Positions 36,771 to 49,645 of a stretch of 64,000 nt of DNA are shown one piece after another. The stretch comes from Monodelphis domestica (taxonomy: Eukaryota; Chordata; Mammalia; Didelphimorphia; Didelphidae), in assembly GCF_027887165.1 (NCBI RefSeq), contig NC_077228.1, positions 429,341,957-429,405,956 of the forward strand, given 5' to 3'. The notes under the pieces were generated by a model. The model saw only the letters and a program-made list of their open reading frames with translations, did no database searches and had not been told where the DNA came from. The position numbers and the translations under genes were made by a program. Numbering within the stretch: the stretch's first letter is position 1; the number at the start of each line of letters is the position of its first letter.

Positions 36771-37139
36771 AAATTTAATAATTAATTATCAATGAATATA
36801 TTAATAATTGTGCCTGTGATAATTTAAAATTATTATATAACATTAATGATTATTTGTTTAAAACTTACATTTTAGTTATATTAAATTAAATATTCATTTA
36901 TTTAGGATAATTAAAAACACAACAATGGATTTAGTTTTGTTAAATTGCTTAGGCCAATTAGGATCAATGTAATAACCAACCATGATTCCAAGGGACAAGA
37001 GATGATGTAGGATACCTGCTTCCTGAGAGGGAGGTTGGTGATGGACTCAAGATACAGAATAAGATGTACTTTTGGGAGTATAGCCAATGTGGAAACTTGC
37101 TTTGCTTGATTATGTCATTTATTATATGAGTGTTTTGAT
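36771..37139. other. AT-rich intergenic stretch
   Basis: 36750-36930 is almost pure A/T with many short self-complementary words (aattaatta, ttaataat). The rest is unassigned. Confidence 0.6.
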
Positions 37140-37545
37140 TATGTTATCTTTCTCCCCATCCTTCTTCCACTTCTGAACTTCCCTATTACATTGAGGGTAC
37201 CCTCCTAGACCCTAACTAGGCGCCATTATTAACTCCTTACTTTTCCTTATCCTATATTTCCAATTAGTTGCCAAATCTTTATGATTTTACCTTACATCTC
37301 TAATATCTATTTCCTTCTCTGTACTCATACAGTTGACACCCAAATTTAGGCCCTCATCATCTCTTACCTGGACAATTCTTGATTGAAATTTTGTCTTCAA
37401 ACTCTCTTACTCTCTCCAATCCATCCTCCACACAGTGGCTGAGCTATATGGCCTTGAATGAGAAGAAATATTCTAAAACATAGGTCTGGCCATGCCATTC
37501 TCTTGCTGGAAAACTTTAGGAACAAACGTCATTTTATCTTTATCT
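37140..37545 (+). mobile_element. L2 relic, sense
   Basis: catctcttacctggacaatt, caatccatcctccacacagt and tctggccatgccattctctt follow the sense L2 order. Confidence 0.75.
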
Positions 37546-38289
37546 CATTCTTTGAATTTCTATTTTTTGTATAAGTTTTATTATTACATCATTTTTTGGT
37601 ATAATACTACATATGTAAAAAATTATACACAAGTAAATATTCACATATTGGGGGTACATACTCAAAGGATTGTTTTCTCTATGGGGTACATAATGAAAAA
37701 AGTTTGGAGATCATTGATGTGGTTATCCCATTTAACCTATTATAAACTGTTTATTCCAGGAAGTGCTTACTTTATTAAATAATTGTGTAAGATTTATATG
37801 GGGAAGGGTCTATTTTTTTATTTTAACCTCATTGAAGTGTCAGAAAACAATAGTAGTTTTAAGAATACTTATGCTTTTACTCAAAATTTAGGCCTAAGCA
37901 TTTATAGATTTATTTTTTTATTTTTATATTTATTTTAATTTTATTCATTAAGTTTATTTTTTGGATTTATTTTATTCATATTTTATTAAATTTATTATTT
38001 ATTTTATAATCAGTCATATGTAAATGTGTATTTATTAATTTATTATATTTAATTAAAATGTTAAAAAATTAACAAGCAGTTATTTTCACTCCCTCAAATG
38101 AAAAACAAAACAAAACAAAACCCTCCACCAAACTCATATAACAAACATTTATAATTGAGCAAAAAAAAAAAAGTTTCCACTTTGGCCCCTGGAATCATGG
38201 TTGATTATTGTATCAATCCCAGTTGACCCAAGCAATTTAACAAAACTAAAGTTGGTAGTGTGTTTTTTAAAAAAATTAGTTTAAAGTTG
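37546..38289. other. AT-rich intergenic stretch
   Basis: 37900-38080 is a low-complexity tttattttta-type tract. An aaaacaaaacaaaac run lies near 38100. No gene. Confidence 0.6.
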
Positions 38290-38515
38290 TCTTGTGGGAA
38301 GCTAGTATTTATATAATGCTCTTAGGTTTGCAAAATACTGTTTGTATATTATGTCATTTGATCCTGGCTTTATCTCCATTTTATAGCTGAGAAAACAGAA
38401 TGAGAGAGTTTAAGAGATTCACCCACACTCATATAGTTGGTAAATATCTGACACAGAATTTGAACTGAAGTCTTCTTTACTTCTGTTTTAATCACTCTTC
38501 CACCTCTGGTGGCTC
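38290..38515 (-). mobile_element. MIR-like SINE, antisense
   Basis: tatgtcatttgatcctggct, ctgagaaaacagaatgagag and atttgaactgaagtcttctt in antisense MIR order. Confidence 0.7.
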
Positions 38516-38671
38516 CTCATTAGCTTCTTAAATGTGAGGCATAGTGTAAGACAGTTTTTAAATGAAATGCATTTTCTTTTTAGCATCTTTCCCATTTTCC
38601 AAAGTGATTTATGCATGTATGCACATATATACATGGACATATATTTATGGGTTTGTGTATACATTTACAAA

Positions 38672-38921
38672 GGGCAGCTAGGTGGCACAGTGGATAGAGT
38701 GCCAGTCCTAGAGTCAGGAAGTCTCAACTTTCTGAGTTCAAATTTGACCACAAACACTTACTAGCTGTACTTGGGCAAGTCATTTAATCCTGTCTGCCTC
38801 AGTTTTCTCATTTCTAAAATGAGCTGGAGAAGGAAATGGCAAACTACCTTAGTATCTTTGCCAAGAAAACCCAAAATGGGCTCATGAAGTCAGACATGAC
38901 TGAAAAGACTGAATAATGACA
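38672..38921 (+). mobile_element. Type B SINE, sense
   Basis: gggcagctaggtggcacagt head, gagctggagaaggaaatggc, tail agacatgactgaaaagactg. Confidence 0.92.
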
Positions 38922-38989
38922 CACATATGTACATATAATGTTTATATCTGTTTATACATATATATATGCTTCTATGTTAATAGTCTTCC

Positions 38990-39105
38990 CACTGCTGAAA
39001 GGTAAATTTCTTGAAAGCAGGAATTATTTTGCAAGTCTTGTCTTTTTGTTGCCAGTGTACAGCACAACGCCTGCTTAAAACTTGTTTATTGATTGATTGA
39101 CAATA
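38990..39105 (+). mobile_element. L2 3' end, sense
   Basis: aatttcttgaaagcaggaat and cttgtttattgattgattga. Confidence 0.65.
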
Positions 39106-41185
39106 AGAATAAGGGAGAAAAAAAGAGATTGGGGGCTTGAGAATTGAAACATGTTGTGAATATTCTGTTCTTAGCAAGTATTTCACTGGATCTGTGATCT
39201 TACTGTTATGGGTATTCCTCCTGCCACCTAGATCTCTCTCAAATGATCTATACCTTCTCGTCTTATATGAAGGTTCCACAAGTTGGTTCATTCAATATGG
39301 CGGACGCTTCTCTCCAGGACTCTTGATATTATGTAGGTAACAATGCACAGATAGTTTATCTCTTGCTTTTTAGCATGTAGCCTGGAGGGATTGGCCTATG
39401 GGGGAAGAGTAGAGTTGGATTCAGTACAAGTGATGATGTGGAAGCTTCAGGCAAGCCTGTTTCTGGCCATGTGTGACTGAAGGACTCATCTGTATGATGA
39501 GAGGAAGGTTGTATTGGAACTGAGTGATTACACCAAAGAGGTGGTGCTTTACCCCTGTCTTCTATTTTTCTTTATGACTGGGTGAGAGGGAGAACTTTTA
39601 GTTTGGTTACCTCAGTCCCTCTAAGATGGGTGGAGGTAAAGGCAGCTCCTCTGTCTCCCAAACTGGCCAGTGGCAGTCGTCATCCCATGCCCTTTGTTGG
39701 TTGCTTCCCTCAGTAGGTGACTAAGCAGCAGTTTGTAAGTAGAAATACCCAGAGAGAAGTCTTGTGAGTTCAGAAGATCTAAAGTTCCCATCCAAAGTTT
39801 CTCTGGCAACAGAAGCTGCAGTTCCCATCAGTTTGGAAGTGCCCAATGGCAATGAGAACACTTTCAATGTATATGGAAAGGCAATAATTCTAGGATAGTG
39901 GCAGCTTTCACAGCAAGACTCTTCATGATAGAGGAAAAGAAATGGCTATGGATGCTAGAAAAGCACTGAGCTTTAGAGTCCAACAGAGATACACTAAAAG
40001 AGAGAAAAAGACTTCTGGGTCAGGAGTTGGGAAGTACCTCTTTACCACACATGTTCTCTATAAGTGTGTCTTACTGCTATTGTATTTTAAACATTATCCC
40101 ACTCTTTCCATGAACATAGTGTTATCTGTGGGAGAATTTATCTTAGGTTTCAGGAGATAATATTTTTCATGACTTTTCAATAAATGCCCTTTCTAAAAAC
40201 TAATTATATTTGGCTGGCTGACTGTTAATGGGGATCATAGGGGATGGGGATCTGTAAATCCAGCACCTCAAGATTACTACTAGAACCATGAGATAATTTG
40301 TAGAGTATCCCTGGGGATATTAATCAGTGAAAGCTATTGCCCACTTTAGGGAGTGGCTCCATGATGGGGTACTATATACATTAGGTCCCACCTCTTTTTC
40401 TAGCCTATATCTCACTGATGATATATTTTACACTTTCTTGAATACCTTTAATTATTGGTAATATATTGCAATCTAAACCCACCATGAATTTCTTAATTGT
40501 CCTTTGGTGAATCATAATACTGATTCTTTTCAAGTTGTGACATCTCCCAATTTGCAGTCATATAGTAAAGATAAAGATCTCAATCTGAGTTGAAGGAGGT
40601 AATATTCTTCTCTAAACATCTGGTTTTACTTGTTCCTCCAAAGAAACTCAACATTGACTATGTAGGAAGGTTACTGCTGTAATTTAAAATGTTCATTGCA
40701 TCTTTAGAATATTCTCTGAGAATATAATAGGTCTGTGTTCCAAGAAGAATGGGGCCTACATTCACAGGCCTGGGACCAAGAATGAATCAATAATATTATT
40801 GTTTAAACAGTAAGTTTGAAAAAAAATCCTGATAAACAATTCCTTCCAATTTAGGAACTGTAATTCTCAACCTCCTTCCCCTTCCATGAGCCAGTAAGGA
40901 TCAGATTTAGAACCAAAATTCAAGCAAGATGTAAAATTCATAGAATATTAACACAATTGATTAATGTAAATAAGTATATAAACATAGGCCTAAAGGCAAA
41001 TAGTCCAAAATAGAAAATAAATTTTGCTCTGAAAAATTAAAAAAAAATGGAAATTCTGATCCCAAAGCATAATTTTACACTCTTCTAAGTAATGTCATGC
41101 TTATTGCTATCAATCAGGTCAATCAGTTATGATGATAAGAGGACCATTACATAAATTTCTCCAAGTTTTAAAGCACCATATAATT
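39106..41185. other. Intergenic, possible LTR-like sequence
   Basis: No repeat named with confidence. 39120-40215 has moderate GC, a YY1-like atatggcggacgc at about 39295 and an AATAAA near 40180, which could suit an old LTR. I cannot define ends. 40216-41185 shows nothing. Confidence 0.35.
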
Positions 41186-41189
41186 CAAT

Positions 41190-41690
41190 GAACTAAACAT
41201 TTAATAAGTGCCTGCCATATACCATGTATTATAATAGGCACGGGGGATATAAAGATGAAAATTAAATGTTATCTGCTCCCAAGGAGTTGATATTCTGTAG
41301 GGGAAGACAACATGTACATATCAAAGTAAAGTATCTACCAAATAACTTCAATGTAATTTTGTGTATGTAGGCATAAGCGGTAGGTCTGGAGGGGGAGGAT
41401 TGGAAAATAAAGTTCTCCTATATATGGGCTTGAGATGAACTTCAAAGGAATCCAGTGATCCTAAGAGAGAGATCCAGAAGGGAGTGCATTCTAGGCAAAG
41501 GAGAGAGATTATTAAGTAAAGATGTGATGGTGGTAGATGTATAAGGAAAGTTAAAATAATGTTTGCCATTTCTAGGGCCTTGTGGGACCACAGGAAGAAA
41601 TCATAATATGCTTTATTTACCCAAGTGTTGACAGGCAAAATTGATTTAAAGATAGCTTCAAAGGAGACAATTTTTCTTAACATTAACAGA
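41190..41690 (-). mobile_element. L2 relic, antisense
   Basis: tttaataagtgcctgccata and gatattctgtaggggaagac, then ggagtgcattctaggcaaag, in antisense L2 order. Confidence 0.6.
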
Positions 41691-41697
41691 ATTTAGT

Positions 41698-43075
41698 CAT
41701 TGTGGGAAGATGGCAGAGTGAGTAGGGCACGAAGCTTTCTTACCTTCTTAATGCTCTCTTCAAACAATAAAAAATAATTCCACAGAATCAAAGCTAAAAA
41801 TAGCAAAAAACAGATAGGAGTTGTGAGTGAAGTTGAACAGCCTGGGAAAACTAGGGAGGAAGGTTTCTGACTTCCCTGGCTTCAGGCTCACCAATATAGG
41901 CTCTGTGAGCAGGAACAGAGCAAACAGAGTGGAATCAACAAGGTAATACCTGAGGGCAGGATTGGCTACCTCACCTTGTTTGATGAGACAGAAGTCTGCT
42001 ACTCTAAGGATACCACTGGAATTCTCTGGCAGAGGGCCCTGGGAGTAGCTATGTCAGTTGCAGCCCTTGATCCAGAGACCTATGCAGTACCACAGCTAGG
42101 GATTGAAGAAGTGGACACTGTGGAGTCTGCAGGTTCTGGGCCCTCAGGCTAGGAGCTCAAGTCTTGCTAGGAGCTCACTTGCTACTAGCAAGTGAGGGAC
42201 TTTAAAGGCCTGAGGAATGTGGATGGACATTTTCTCTGTTCTAGGCTGTGACAGGAGGGAAGGAAGAGTGAGGAAGGAGATGTCCTGGTGAGTATGGTTG
42301 CTGAAGGACTAGGGCCTTGTTCGCTGTGGTCACTTCTAGGAGAGTGAAGTCCCTGGTTGAGCCAATGGGGGAAGCAGACTGGCTGCTTACAGCAGCAGTG
42401 GCAGAATTGCCCATGGGCTCTGATTAGAACACCTGAGGTCAATCACAGACTGGGGCTTTAGGAGGGGACCTGGGATTACATCAGACCCTGGCCTATAAAA
42501 ACTGCAATAACTAAATAGAACCCAGGTAAAAACAAACACAAAAGAATTCTGAAACTTGAGGTAATATACAGCCAGCATAATAGGAACCTTAGGTGTTCAG
42601 TAAACAGCCAATAATTAAATCTATTGGCTTAAATGCTAAAATGAAAAAAATTAAAAATTATAATAAGCAAGCAAAAGAGAAAGAACCAAATTATTGATAA
42701 CTAATATCGGGACAGAGAAGACCTCAGGTCAGAGAAAAGTGAAGTAAAAATAAGTACATCGCAAATAACAAAACAATAAAATAAATGACCACAAGCTGAA
42801 AAAGAGCTTTTGGAAGAGCTTAAAAAAGACCTCAAAAACTAAATTTGTTTTGAGGAGGAATTAGAAAGAAAATAAGAACAATGTAAGAAAATCAAGACCA
42901 TTGTGAAAGATCATCCAAATGGAAAAAGAGATCCAGAAACTCACAGAAGAAAATAATGTATTAAGAACCAAAATTGGATAAGGAGATGATAACAATATCC
43001 TAAGACAATGAGAAATATTAAAGCAAAATCAAAAGAATGAAAAAATAGAAAATATTAATATTAATATGGTCCCAG
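41698..43075 (+). mobile_element. L1 5' end with ORF1 relic, sense
   Basis: It opens tgtgggaagatggcagagtg, followed by a 5' UTR-like GC-richer part to about 42500. Then comes A-rich ORF1 sequence (atggaaaaagagatccagaa; tcaaaagaatgaaaaaatag) broken by stops. 3'-truncated. Same layout and orientation as the copy at 33075. Confidence 0.75.
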
Positions 43076-44200
43076 CATCAAATTGTGTCTGCTGCCCAAG
43101 GACTAATCTAGCTAAATATGATTCTGGTAATGTATTTCACTGAGAATAAGTCAGATTAAAGTGATCAAATCAAATGCTGACAGGAACATGGAAAAACAAG
43201 CTCAACAATTCATTGTTAGAAAAACAGTGAACTTTTATTTTTTAGAAAACAAAATGGAAATATACATTAAGAGCTGTAAAGCTGTTTATGTTCATTGACC
43301 TAGGGAACCCATTAGGAATGGGCTCAAAGAGCATTATTGAGAGGGTAAAAAGCTGTTTATATATGAGCAAAGACTTCTTTTTCTTCCTTTATTTTTTCTT
43401 CTTTCTTTCTTTCCTTCCTTCCATTCCTTTGATTTTCTTTTTTTCTTTCTTTACCTTTCCATTTCTTGAAGGTGGCAGGCTTTAGTAAATATTTAGGAAA
43501 GGAACATATCTTTTGATAGTGGAGAGATATAAATGCAAGACAAAATAAACACACAATAATCTGAGGAGGGAGAGAATGCTAATAATTCTAAGGCAGTGAC
43601 TGCTGAGCTGGGTTTTGGAGGAAGCTGATACATGGGTAATCTAGGCATCTTTTGGCATTTCCATTTCTTTTTTTCCTTTTTTTATTACACCAAAGATCTC
43701 TATATTCCTTTAGTCTTTTGGTTCTCATAGTATTCTAGGGGATAGGGCATTTGTCTCAGTTTGATGTACCTTTGGGATAGCTTTGTTGTTGGAGAATGTG
43801 GGAAGGAAGTTCTAATAAAAATGTGTATGTAAAGATCTATCTAATAATTTTCACAGATGGATGTAACTAATAGATTAGAAAAGTCATTAGAAGGCTCATT
43901 ACCTCATTATAAGATAATTTCAATTTTTATTTTAAAAAATAAGTTTCATTGATACCTTCTGCCATTACATCACAATCATCTCTAGCTATGCCACTCCTTG
44001 GGCCCTTCTCCACAAATTCTGATTATTTTGCTTATGGAAAAGACATAGTAAGGAAACTTGAGACGTGTTTAACTACAATGACAGGAAAGTGAATAACTAG
44101 CTCTTCTCCACTTGAAATGAGAACTAAGAAGAAGATGGATGGCTGAGTATGATTTAGGTTAGTTTGAAGAACAATATACTTTGATGAAGAAAGGATTTTG
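43076..44200. other. Intergenic, no gene
   Basis: Holds a pyrimidine tract (43381-43456, ttcttt/ttcc repeats) and otherwise unassigned sequence. Confidence 0.5.
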
Positions 44201-46189
44201 AGACAACATATTACAAAGTGGTGGTATATCTGTCACCATTAAAAAATGGAAAAGATGAATGAAATGATACAGGTACAGCAGGCCAAGGTAGGGAGGGGGC
44301 CCAGAGCCCATGCTTCCTTGACTTTTTTTTTTTAATCAACTCAAGCCCCTTGATCTTCTCTGTCAGGCTTTTCATCAACATGTAAACAGTATCAACTATT
44401 GCTACTATTTTAGCCATATTTGTTTTGAATAAAAATAATATAAAAAGACAAGAATAAAATAGGGTTTATTGGAGCAATATTATTTTATACAGACACTGGA
44501 CAGCTTCTTTTAAGTATTTGTATACCATGGCAATCTTAAAGTTGGTTTTAATTCCTTAAGTACAAAAGATGACCTACAGGAAGATGCATGCCTTATCTGT
44601 CCTAATTTTATTGGCTATGGCTATTAGTGACATCCTTACACATGAAAATAAACTGTACAACATCATAGATAACATTTATATCTCTATAAACTGCCCTTGG
44701 GAAAAGCTTAATGCTTTGTTAGGTGCTAACAGTATAACTGGCAAACTTCTGGAGTTTCTCAGGAAGCTGAGATGATGTCTCACTTGTACAATGTGTTGAA
44801 AGATTTGGCCTGAAAATCAAACTCATGATTGCAGGAACAGCACTGATCTCAGAACTAGTTTTGCTTATCACTGTGATATTGGAATCAGATAATTTATCCC
44901 TACCAAAATTAAACTCTTTTAGTAAGGGGTTAGTTAGCGTGGTGGTTATATAAATAAATGGTTCTATGATACTTTCCAAAAGGCTTTGACAATTTTCCAT
45001 AGGCATTCATGGATTTTTTTGCAGTGCATGAAAGTAGCATGGCAGTATACACATCCCCACTGGTATTTCTGCTCAATATGGCAGCCTCTACATCACATTG
45101 TCTTAGTAGTAAATGAACTCAGGAATTATATAAATCTTTCAAAACCCTGCACACTGAAGAGCACGAGTGGTTGAGTCAGCTGATAGCTATGTCTGAAAAT
45201 GCTAGCAAGTCCTGAAATGTGTTCAGTGACCGAGTCTAAGTTATAAAATGTTAATTTCTGGGGCAAAAGAGAATGAAAAAATTAAATTGTAAGAACTAGT
45301 CTGTTTTACTTAACAAAGAAATTTTTGCTGTCTACAGTCAATCGGCATTATTGTTAAAATTTTGCCCACAAATACACTGAAAGTATTTCTCTTTTCAGTT
45401 TAATTTCCTTTTCTTTGATAAACTAAGATGAAATGTGGTGAATATGCAAGTGGTCCAAATGTGCTCTGAAGGAGATCAAGGTGTTAGACACAACAAAGAA
45501 CTTATGTGTATCATATTAGGAACTCTCAAGAAATGTTAATTGTTCAATCAATGACAAGAGAAATTATAAAAAGGAAAATGAGCAAATTCTTTTTGTAAAC
45601 CCGTCTCTCCCCTACCCCAATTTAATCTCTTGCATCACTTTATTTCTCTCTTCCTATGGTCTCCACTGATCCAAATTTAAACAAAGTTCCCAATAATTAT
45701 TTTGACTCTGTCCCACTAATTCCTCCACCTGATCACTGATGTTTGAAATTCATTTAATGGGGAGAGAAGCCTTTCTTTTGACAAAGAGAAGAGTCAAAAT
45801 ATAGATTTGTGGGAGAGGTAACATGTTGACAGATTCACACTAAAATAGAAATAACCAATATGAAATCTATTCCTGAGAGCAGGTTTTGATAGGAGATGAA
45901 GGGAAAGGCACCGAGTACCTAAGATGGAGAGGGGACAGGAAGATCAGAGAAAGGGGAGACTGGGGATGCAAGACAAACTTCACTTGCTTTATAGTTGGCC
46001 TTGGTTCTCTCTCTCTATGTATATGTATATTGTATGTACACATATATCTGTGTCAAAGGATGAGGTGAAACGCTCACACTGCCACACAATGGCCATCTCC
46101 CTGAGCCGCTGTATCGCCTGCATGAACAGATTACATTCCATATCTCTATTTTCAGGCACAGCTTACCATAATCAGTCTTTGACTTATAT
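44201..46189. other. Non-repeat block downstream of LRP11
   Basis: No interspersed repeat recognised. Several overlapping frames of 60-95 codons exist on both strands (for example minus 45006-44719), all interrupted and unlike any protein I know. It may be a long LRP11 3' UTR, which would end at one of two distal minus-strand AATAAA sites. Confidence 0.4.
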
Positions 46190-46195
46190 TTTATT
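46190..46195 (-). promoter_or_regulatory. LRP11: Candidate LRP11 poly(A) signal
   Basis: AATAAA on the minus strand, the first after the LRP11 stop. Use is unproven; two more distal hexamers exist. Confidence 0.4.
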
Positions 46196-46435
46196 TTAAT
46201 CCCATGAACAACTATAGACACATCAATAGTTATCGAATACTGTCAGAGGAAGAGATTTTTAACTAGAGTTAAAAGGAATACGACTAAAGGTTTTTGGATT
46301 TGACGAGGATTTTTTTTTTTAATATTCTCAATGTTCTTAGCACAAGTCCAAAAAAAAAAGGTTAATTTCTAGAATCAGACACCTAGATAAAATATCAATG
46401 GAAACCCCATCTTCAGCCACTAAGAGACATGTTTC
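46190..46435 (-). other. LRP11: LRP11 3' UTR (minimal extent)
   Basis: Follows the LRP11 stop on the minus strand. The first AATAAA (plus-strand TTTATT 46190-46195) is 241 bases on. Further copies at 45639-45644 and 44465-44470 would give a 3' UTR of up to about 2 kb, and the 44.4-46.2 kb stretch is free of recognised repeats, which would suit a longer UTR. Confidence 0.5.
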
Positions 46436-46590
46436 TCATAGGTACATCCCATTTATGAGGTAGTCCGATTCCTCAGATGTTATGGGTCGGGCTTTTTTGA
46501 GTTTCTGTCTCACCCATCGAAGTCGGCAAGCAATCATGAGGAGAAGCAAAGCGGTGATGGCCAAACCTAGTGCCAGGGGCAAGACTGCAC
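46436..46590 (-). CDS. LRP11: LRP11 terminal coding exon (TM helix and cytoplasmic tail)
   Basis: Acceptor cttcttgcag reading on the minus strand. The first two bases complete a Gly codon, then AVLPLALGLAITALLLLMIA, CRLRWVRQKLKKARPITSEE and SDYLINGMYL, stop TGA at 46438-46436. It has one hydrophobic helix of about 20 residues, then a basic stop-transfer stretch (RLRWVRQKLKKAR) and a short tail with Tyr-based ends (DYL and MYL). I recall the human tail as almost identical. No frame damage. Confidence 0.95.
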
Positions 46591-46767
46591 CTGCAAGAAG
46601 GTTCAGAAAAGAAAGGATCAGTGGTCAGTGACACATGGAATTCCCTACTTGGAGGTAGAGAAGTCTAGCTTTTTAAACACTGAACATGAACTCTGTCTCA
46701 TTGTCAAAGTTCCTTAATTGCACTTTGTCACCATGCTGCTTCCCCACTTTGCTTTTTATTTTATTTT
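46591..46767. other. LRP11: LRP11 last intron, start
   Basis: Holds the acceptor tract of the terminal exon; otherwise unassigned. Confidence 0.5.
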
Positions 46768-46888
46768 GTTTAAACCTTTACCGTCTGTCTTAGTATTAAT
46801 TCTAAGACAGAAGAGTGGCAAGAGCTAGGCAATCAGGGTTACATGACTTGCCCAGGGCCACACAGCTAGGAAGTGTCCAATGTCACCC
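46768..46888 (-). mobile_element. Type A SINE, antisense, truncated
   Basis: Tail gtttaaacctttaccgtctg and core tgcccagggccacacagcta; the head is missing. Confidence 0.85.
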
Positions 46889-47164
46889 CAGTTTGCTTTG
46901 ACCCACTTTAAGGAATACTTCTATGAACAAAATAAGGGCTGTACGACTTTATTTATGGATCAACGCATAATGATCCTCATTTCCTTAATATAAGAGAGAC
47001 TCCTGAATTCTTAGTCATATTTGGGCTTTAAGAAGGTTTTTGGGAAGAAAGGAACGAACCTATGATTTCCACTCTGGTGAGGAAAATCCTTCGGTCAGCG
47101 CTGGTCAACACCTTCGGGGATCCTACTCTGCCAACATATATTCGGGGACCCTAATGTCAATCAG

Positions 47165-47345
47165 CCAATATTTGGATTATAGGATCCTAGCTTTAGCGCT
47201 GGAAGGTCTCAGAGCTTATCTAGTCCAACCTCCTTATCTTACAAAAAGGTTAAGTGACCAGTCCAAGCTCAGACAGGGCAATAAGTGGCAGAAGTAGGAT
47301 CTGAACCTGTTCTTCTGACACCAAACCTATCATTCTCTGCTATGT
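47165..47345 (-). mobile_element. MIR-like SINE, antisense
   Basis: gcgctggaaggtctcagagc, tctagtccaacctccttatc and gcagaagtaggatctgaacc. Confidence 0.7.
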
Positions 47346-47815
47346 TAGTAACATTTAGGAAATAGTTTATTGATTTACATAAGTTCCTGGCTATGAGAAT
47401 GGGAAGAGAGAGTTGGGGATCATCAATTGTTTACTTTGTCAGTCCAGCTTTCCAAATCCATGACTCAACACCATGGAGCTATAAAAGAGCCACTTTGGGA
47501 CTTGCTTCCAGCTCACCATAAACTCTTCTTCCTTTGCACTAACAGAAATGAACATTCACTCAGCATTTAGGACACATGGTCTTATTTGGTTATTTCTGTA
47601 TGTTTTGCCTCGCCAAGTACATCAAGAGCAATGACTCTCTTTTAAGTCTTTGTATCTTCACCCAATTCAATATACATGGTGTCTTAAAAATCTTAGTGTA
47701 GTCTTAAGGCTGTGAGGCTTAAGCAGGCATCCTGGATGATGATCCTTAACTTCAAAATAGGCTGGCTTCATTTTTGGCTGAGTGTAGAGGTACTGATGTT
47801 AAGCAAATTGCTGCT

Positions 47816-47941
47816 GTTTTTTTTTTTAAATGGTACCTCCTGTTTTAGAGTCAGTGCTGTGTATTGATAAAGGCTAGATTATGGGGGTAGACTTGCCCAG
47901 GATCACACCATTAGGAAATGTCTGAGGCCAGATTTGAACCC
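47816..47941 (-). mobile_element. Type A SINE, antisense, truncated
   Basis: T-run, ggtacctcctgttttagagt, cttgcccaggatcacaccat; it ends atttgaaccc. Confidence 0.8.
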
Positions 47942-49379
47942 ATTTGAATTTTTTTTCTTTAAACAAAAATTTTTTTATTACGATTCATTTAATTCTCTGA
48001 TGTATGTCCTTGGTTTGATAAAAAATATATTTTCCTTTCTTAGGAAGAACAAAAAAAAAAAAGAGGTCAGTCACTGGGCTTTCAGCAAATAAACCATTAT
48101 CTTTTACGTACATGTGATAAAGTAATACCTGATAACCAACACACTTACATAATTAAATTATATCCTTTGTCATTTAGACCAAATGAAAACATAAAAAATA
48201 TTTTTAAAGCACACATTCTTGGGTCTCAATTTTCTATGAAAATGTAAAACCAAAAAACTTCCAATATTTTTAGAGAATTTTTAGGAAGATAAATGGCCTG
48301 CCTCAAGTATGTGATGGATACTATATAGAATAAGACCCTTAGTACTGATGATTATTGGGCTCTAAATGCAGCAAAGATTTTGCAAACCCCAAGAGAATAA
48401 TTTACCTGCCCCAGGCTCTACTCTTTACCTACAGATCCTCATGGTGCTTGTTGTAGAGACCAACTCTGGAAAAAAACCCATTTCCTATCCTGCCCTTGAC
48501 ATTAGTTGCAGGACTATGGGCAAATGACTTAAGCTTCAGTTTCATTATCTGTAAGGCAGGGATAATAAGGCTTTTATTACCTACTTTGCAGAGTTATGTG
48601 AAGATCAAAGTCATGTAAAACACTGTCAGTCTTATGAACATCAGTTATAATCATCAGCCATTGCTCAGATGCCCAGACTGGAATTGTCTTTACAAGCTTG
48701 AAAGGATTTGGGAAAAACTGAATGTGGCTTAGCTGAAATTCCTCTCATTGAATTTGGTAGGTTTCATCACGTCCCTCTTTTTTTCTCGTCAACGTTTGCC
48801 AGTGATTCTTCCACTAGACTTGCTTTAGAGAAGGTACAGTAAGAATTATTTTTAGCTACAGGGATCTTAGAGCCAACTGGTGAAACCAGAGAACAGAAGA
48901 ACCTACAGGACAGGTCTGAACTGGCTTCATAGCTAATGAGCTAAAAATAGTCATTAAGTTCAGAGGCTTGAACACAAGAAGCATTCCTGAGGCAGGTTAT
49001 ATACTTCTTGGGATGCTCAAATATCATTAGACTCATATGATAGATAGCTCACATTTAGGATACTTTGCCAAGTATTTTCCTTTATAATTCTGTGGGATCC
49101 CTAATAATATAAGTGAGATTTTTATAGAAAGTTAAAGTTTTCAAAGTGCTTTTATTTTTAAATTTAAAAAATAAATTAATTTTTTTGGTGATTCTATATT
49201 TGATATACAACAATTAACATGAGTATTTTGTTTTGGAAAAAACAACTAAAGAAGATTTTTATGATTCTATATTTGACATACACTAACATGAGTATTTTGA
49301 TTTGGGAAAAAGAACTCCATTACCAACAACATGCTATTTAAAAAAGGCACATAATAAATGTAATACGATCATTTTATTG
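47942..49379. other. LRP11 last intron, middle
   Basis: A sense MIR-like fragment lies at 48490-48650 (actatgggcaaatgacttaa; cagtttcattatctgtaagg). The rest is unassigned. Confidence 0.5.
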
Positions 49380-49438
49380 TTCTTTAAATTCTTATCTTCC
49401 ATCTTAGAATCAATACTGTGTTGGTTCCAAGGCAGAAT
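49380..49438 (-). mobile_element. Type A SINE tail fragment, antisense
   Basis: aaattcttatcttccatctt and gttggttccaaggcagaatt. Confidence 0.7.
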
Positions 49439-49519
49439 TGGGATATCAAGGAAAGTGAAAGCTCACAGAATGTTCCTGGTGTGAGTTTTAGTAAAAATGA
49501 TTCTTAACCATGGCATATT

Positions 49520-49645
49520 GTATTCTGCAGTGGAGTGTAAGCTCTTTGATGACAGGAACTACTTTCCCCCCCATTGTATCCCTAGTGACTAGAGCAGTAC
49601 ATTGTACATAATAGGTACTTAATAAATGCTTTCAGGATTGGACTG
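49520..49645 (+). mobile_element. L2 3' end, sense
   Basis: gtaagctctttgatgacagg and aataggtacttaataaatgc. Confidence 0.75.

Noticed and set aside
42185..42578. Minus ORFs of 85 and 63 codons
   Set aside because: They lie antisense in the GC-richer 5' UTR of the L1 copy at 41698.
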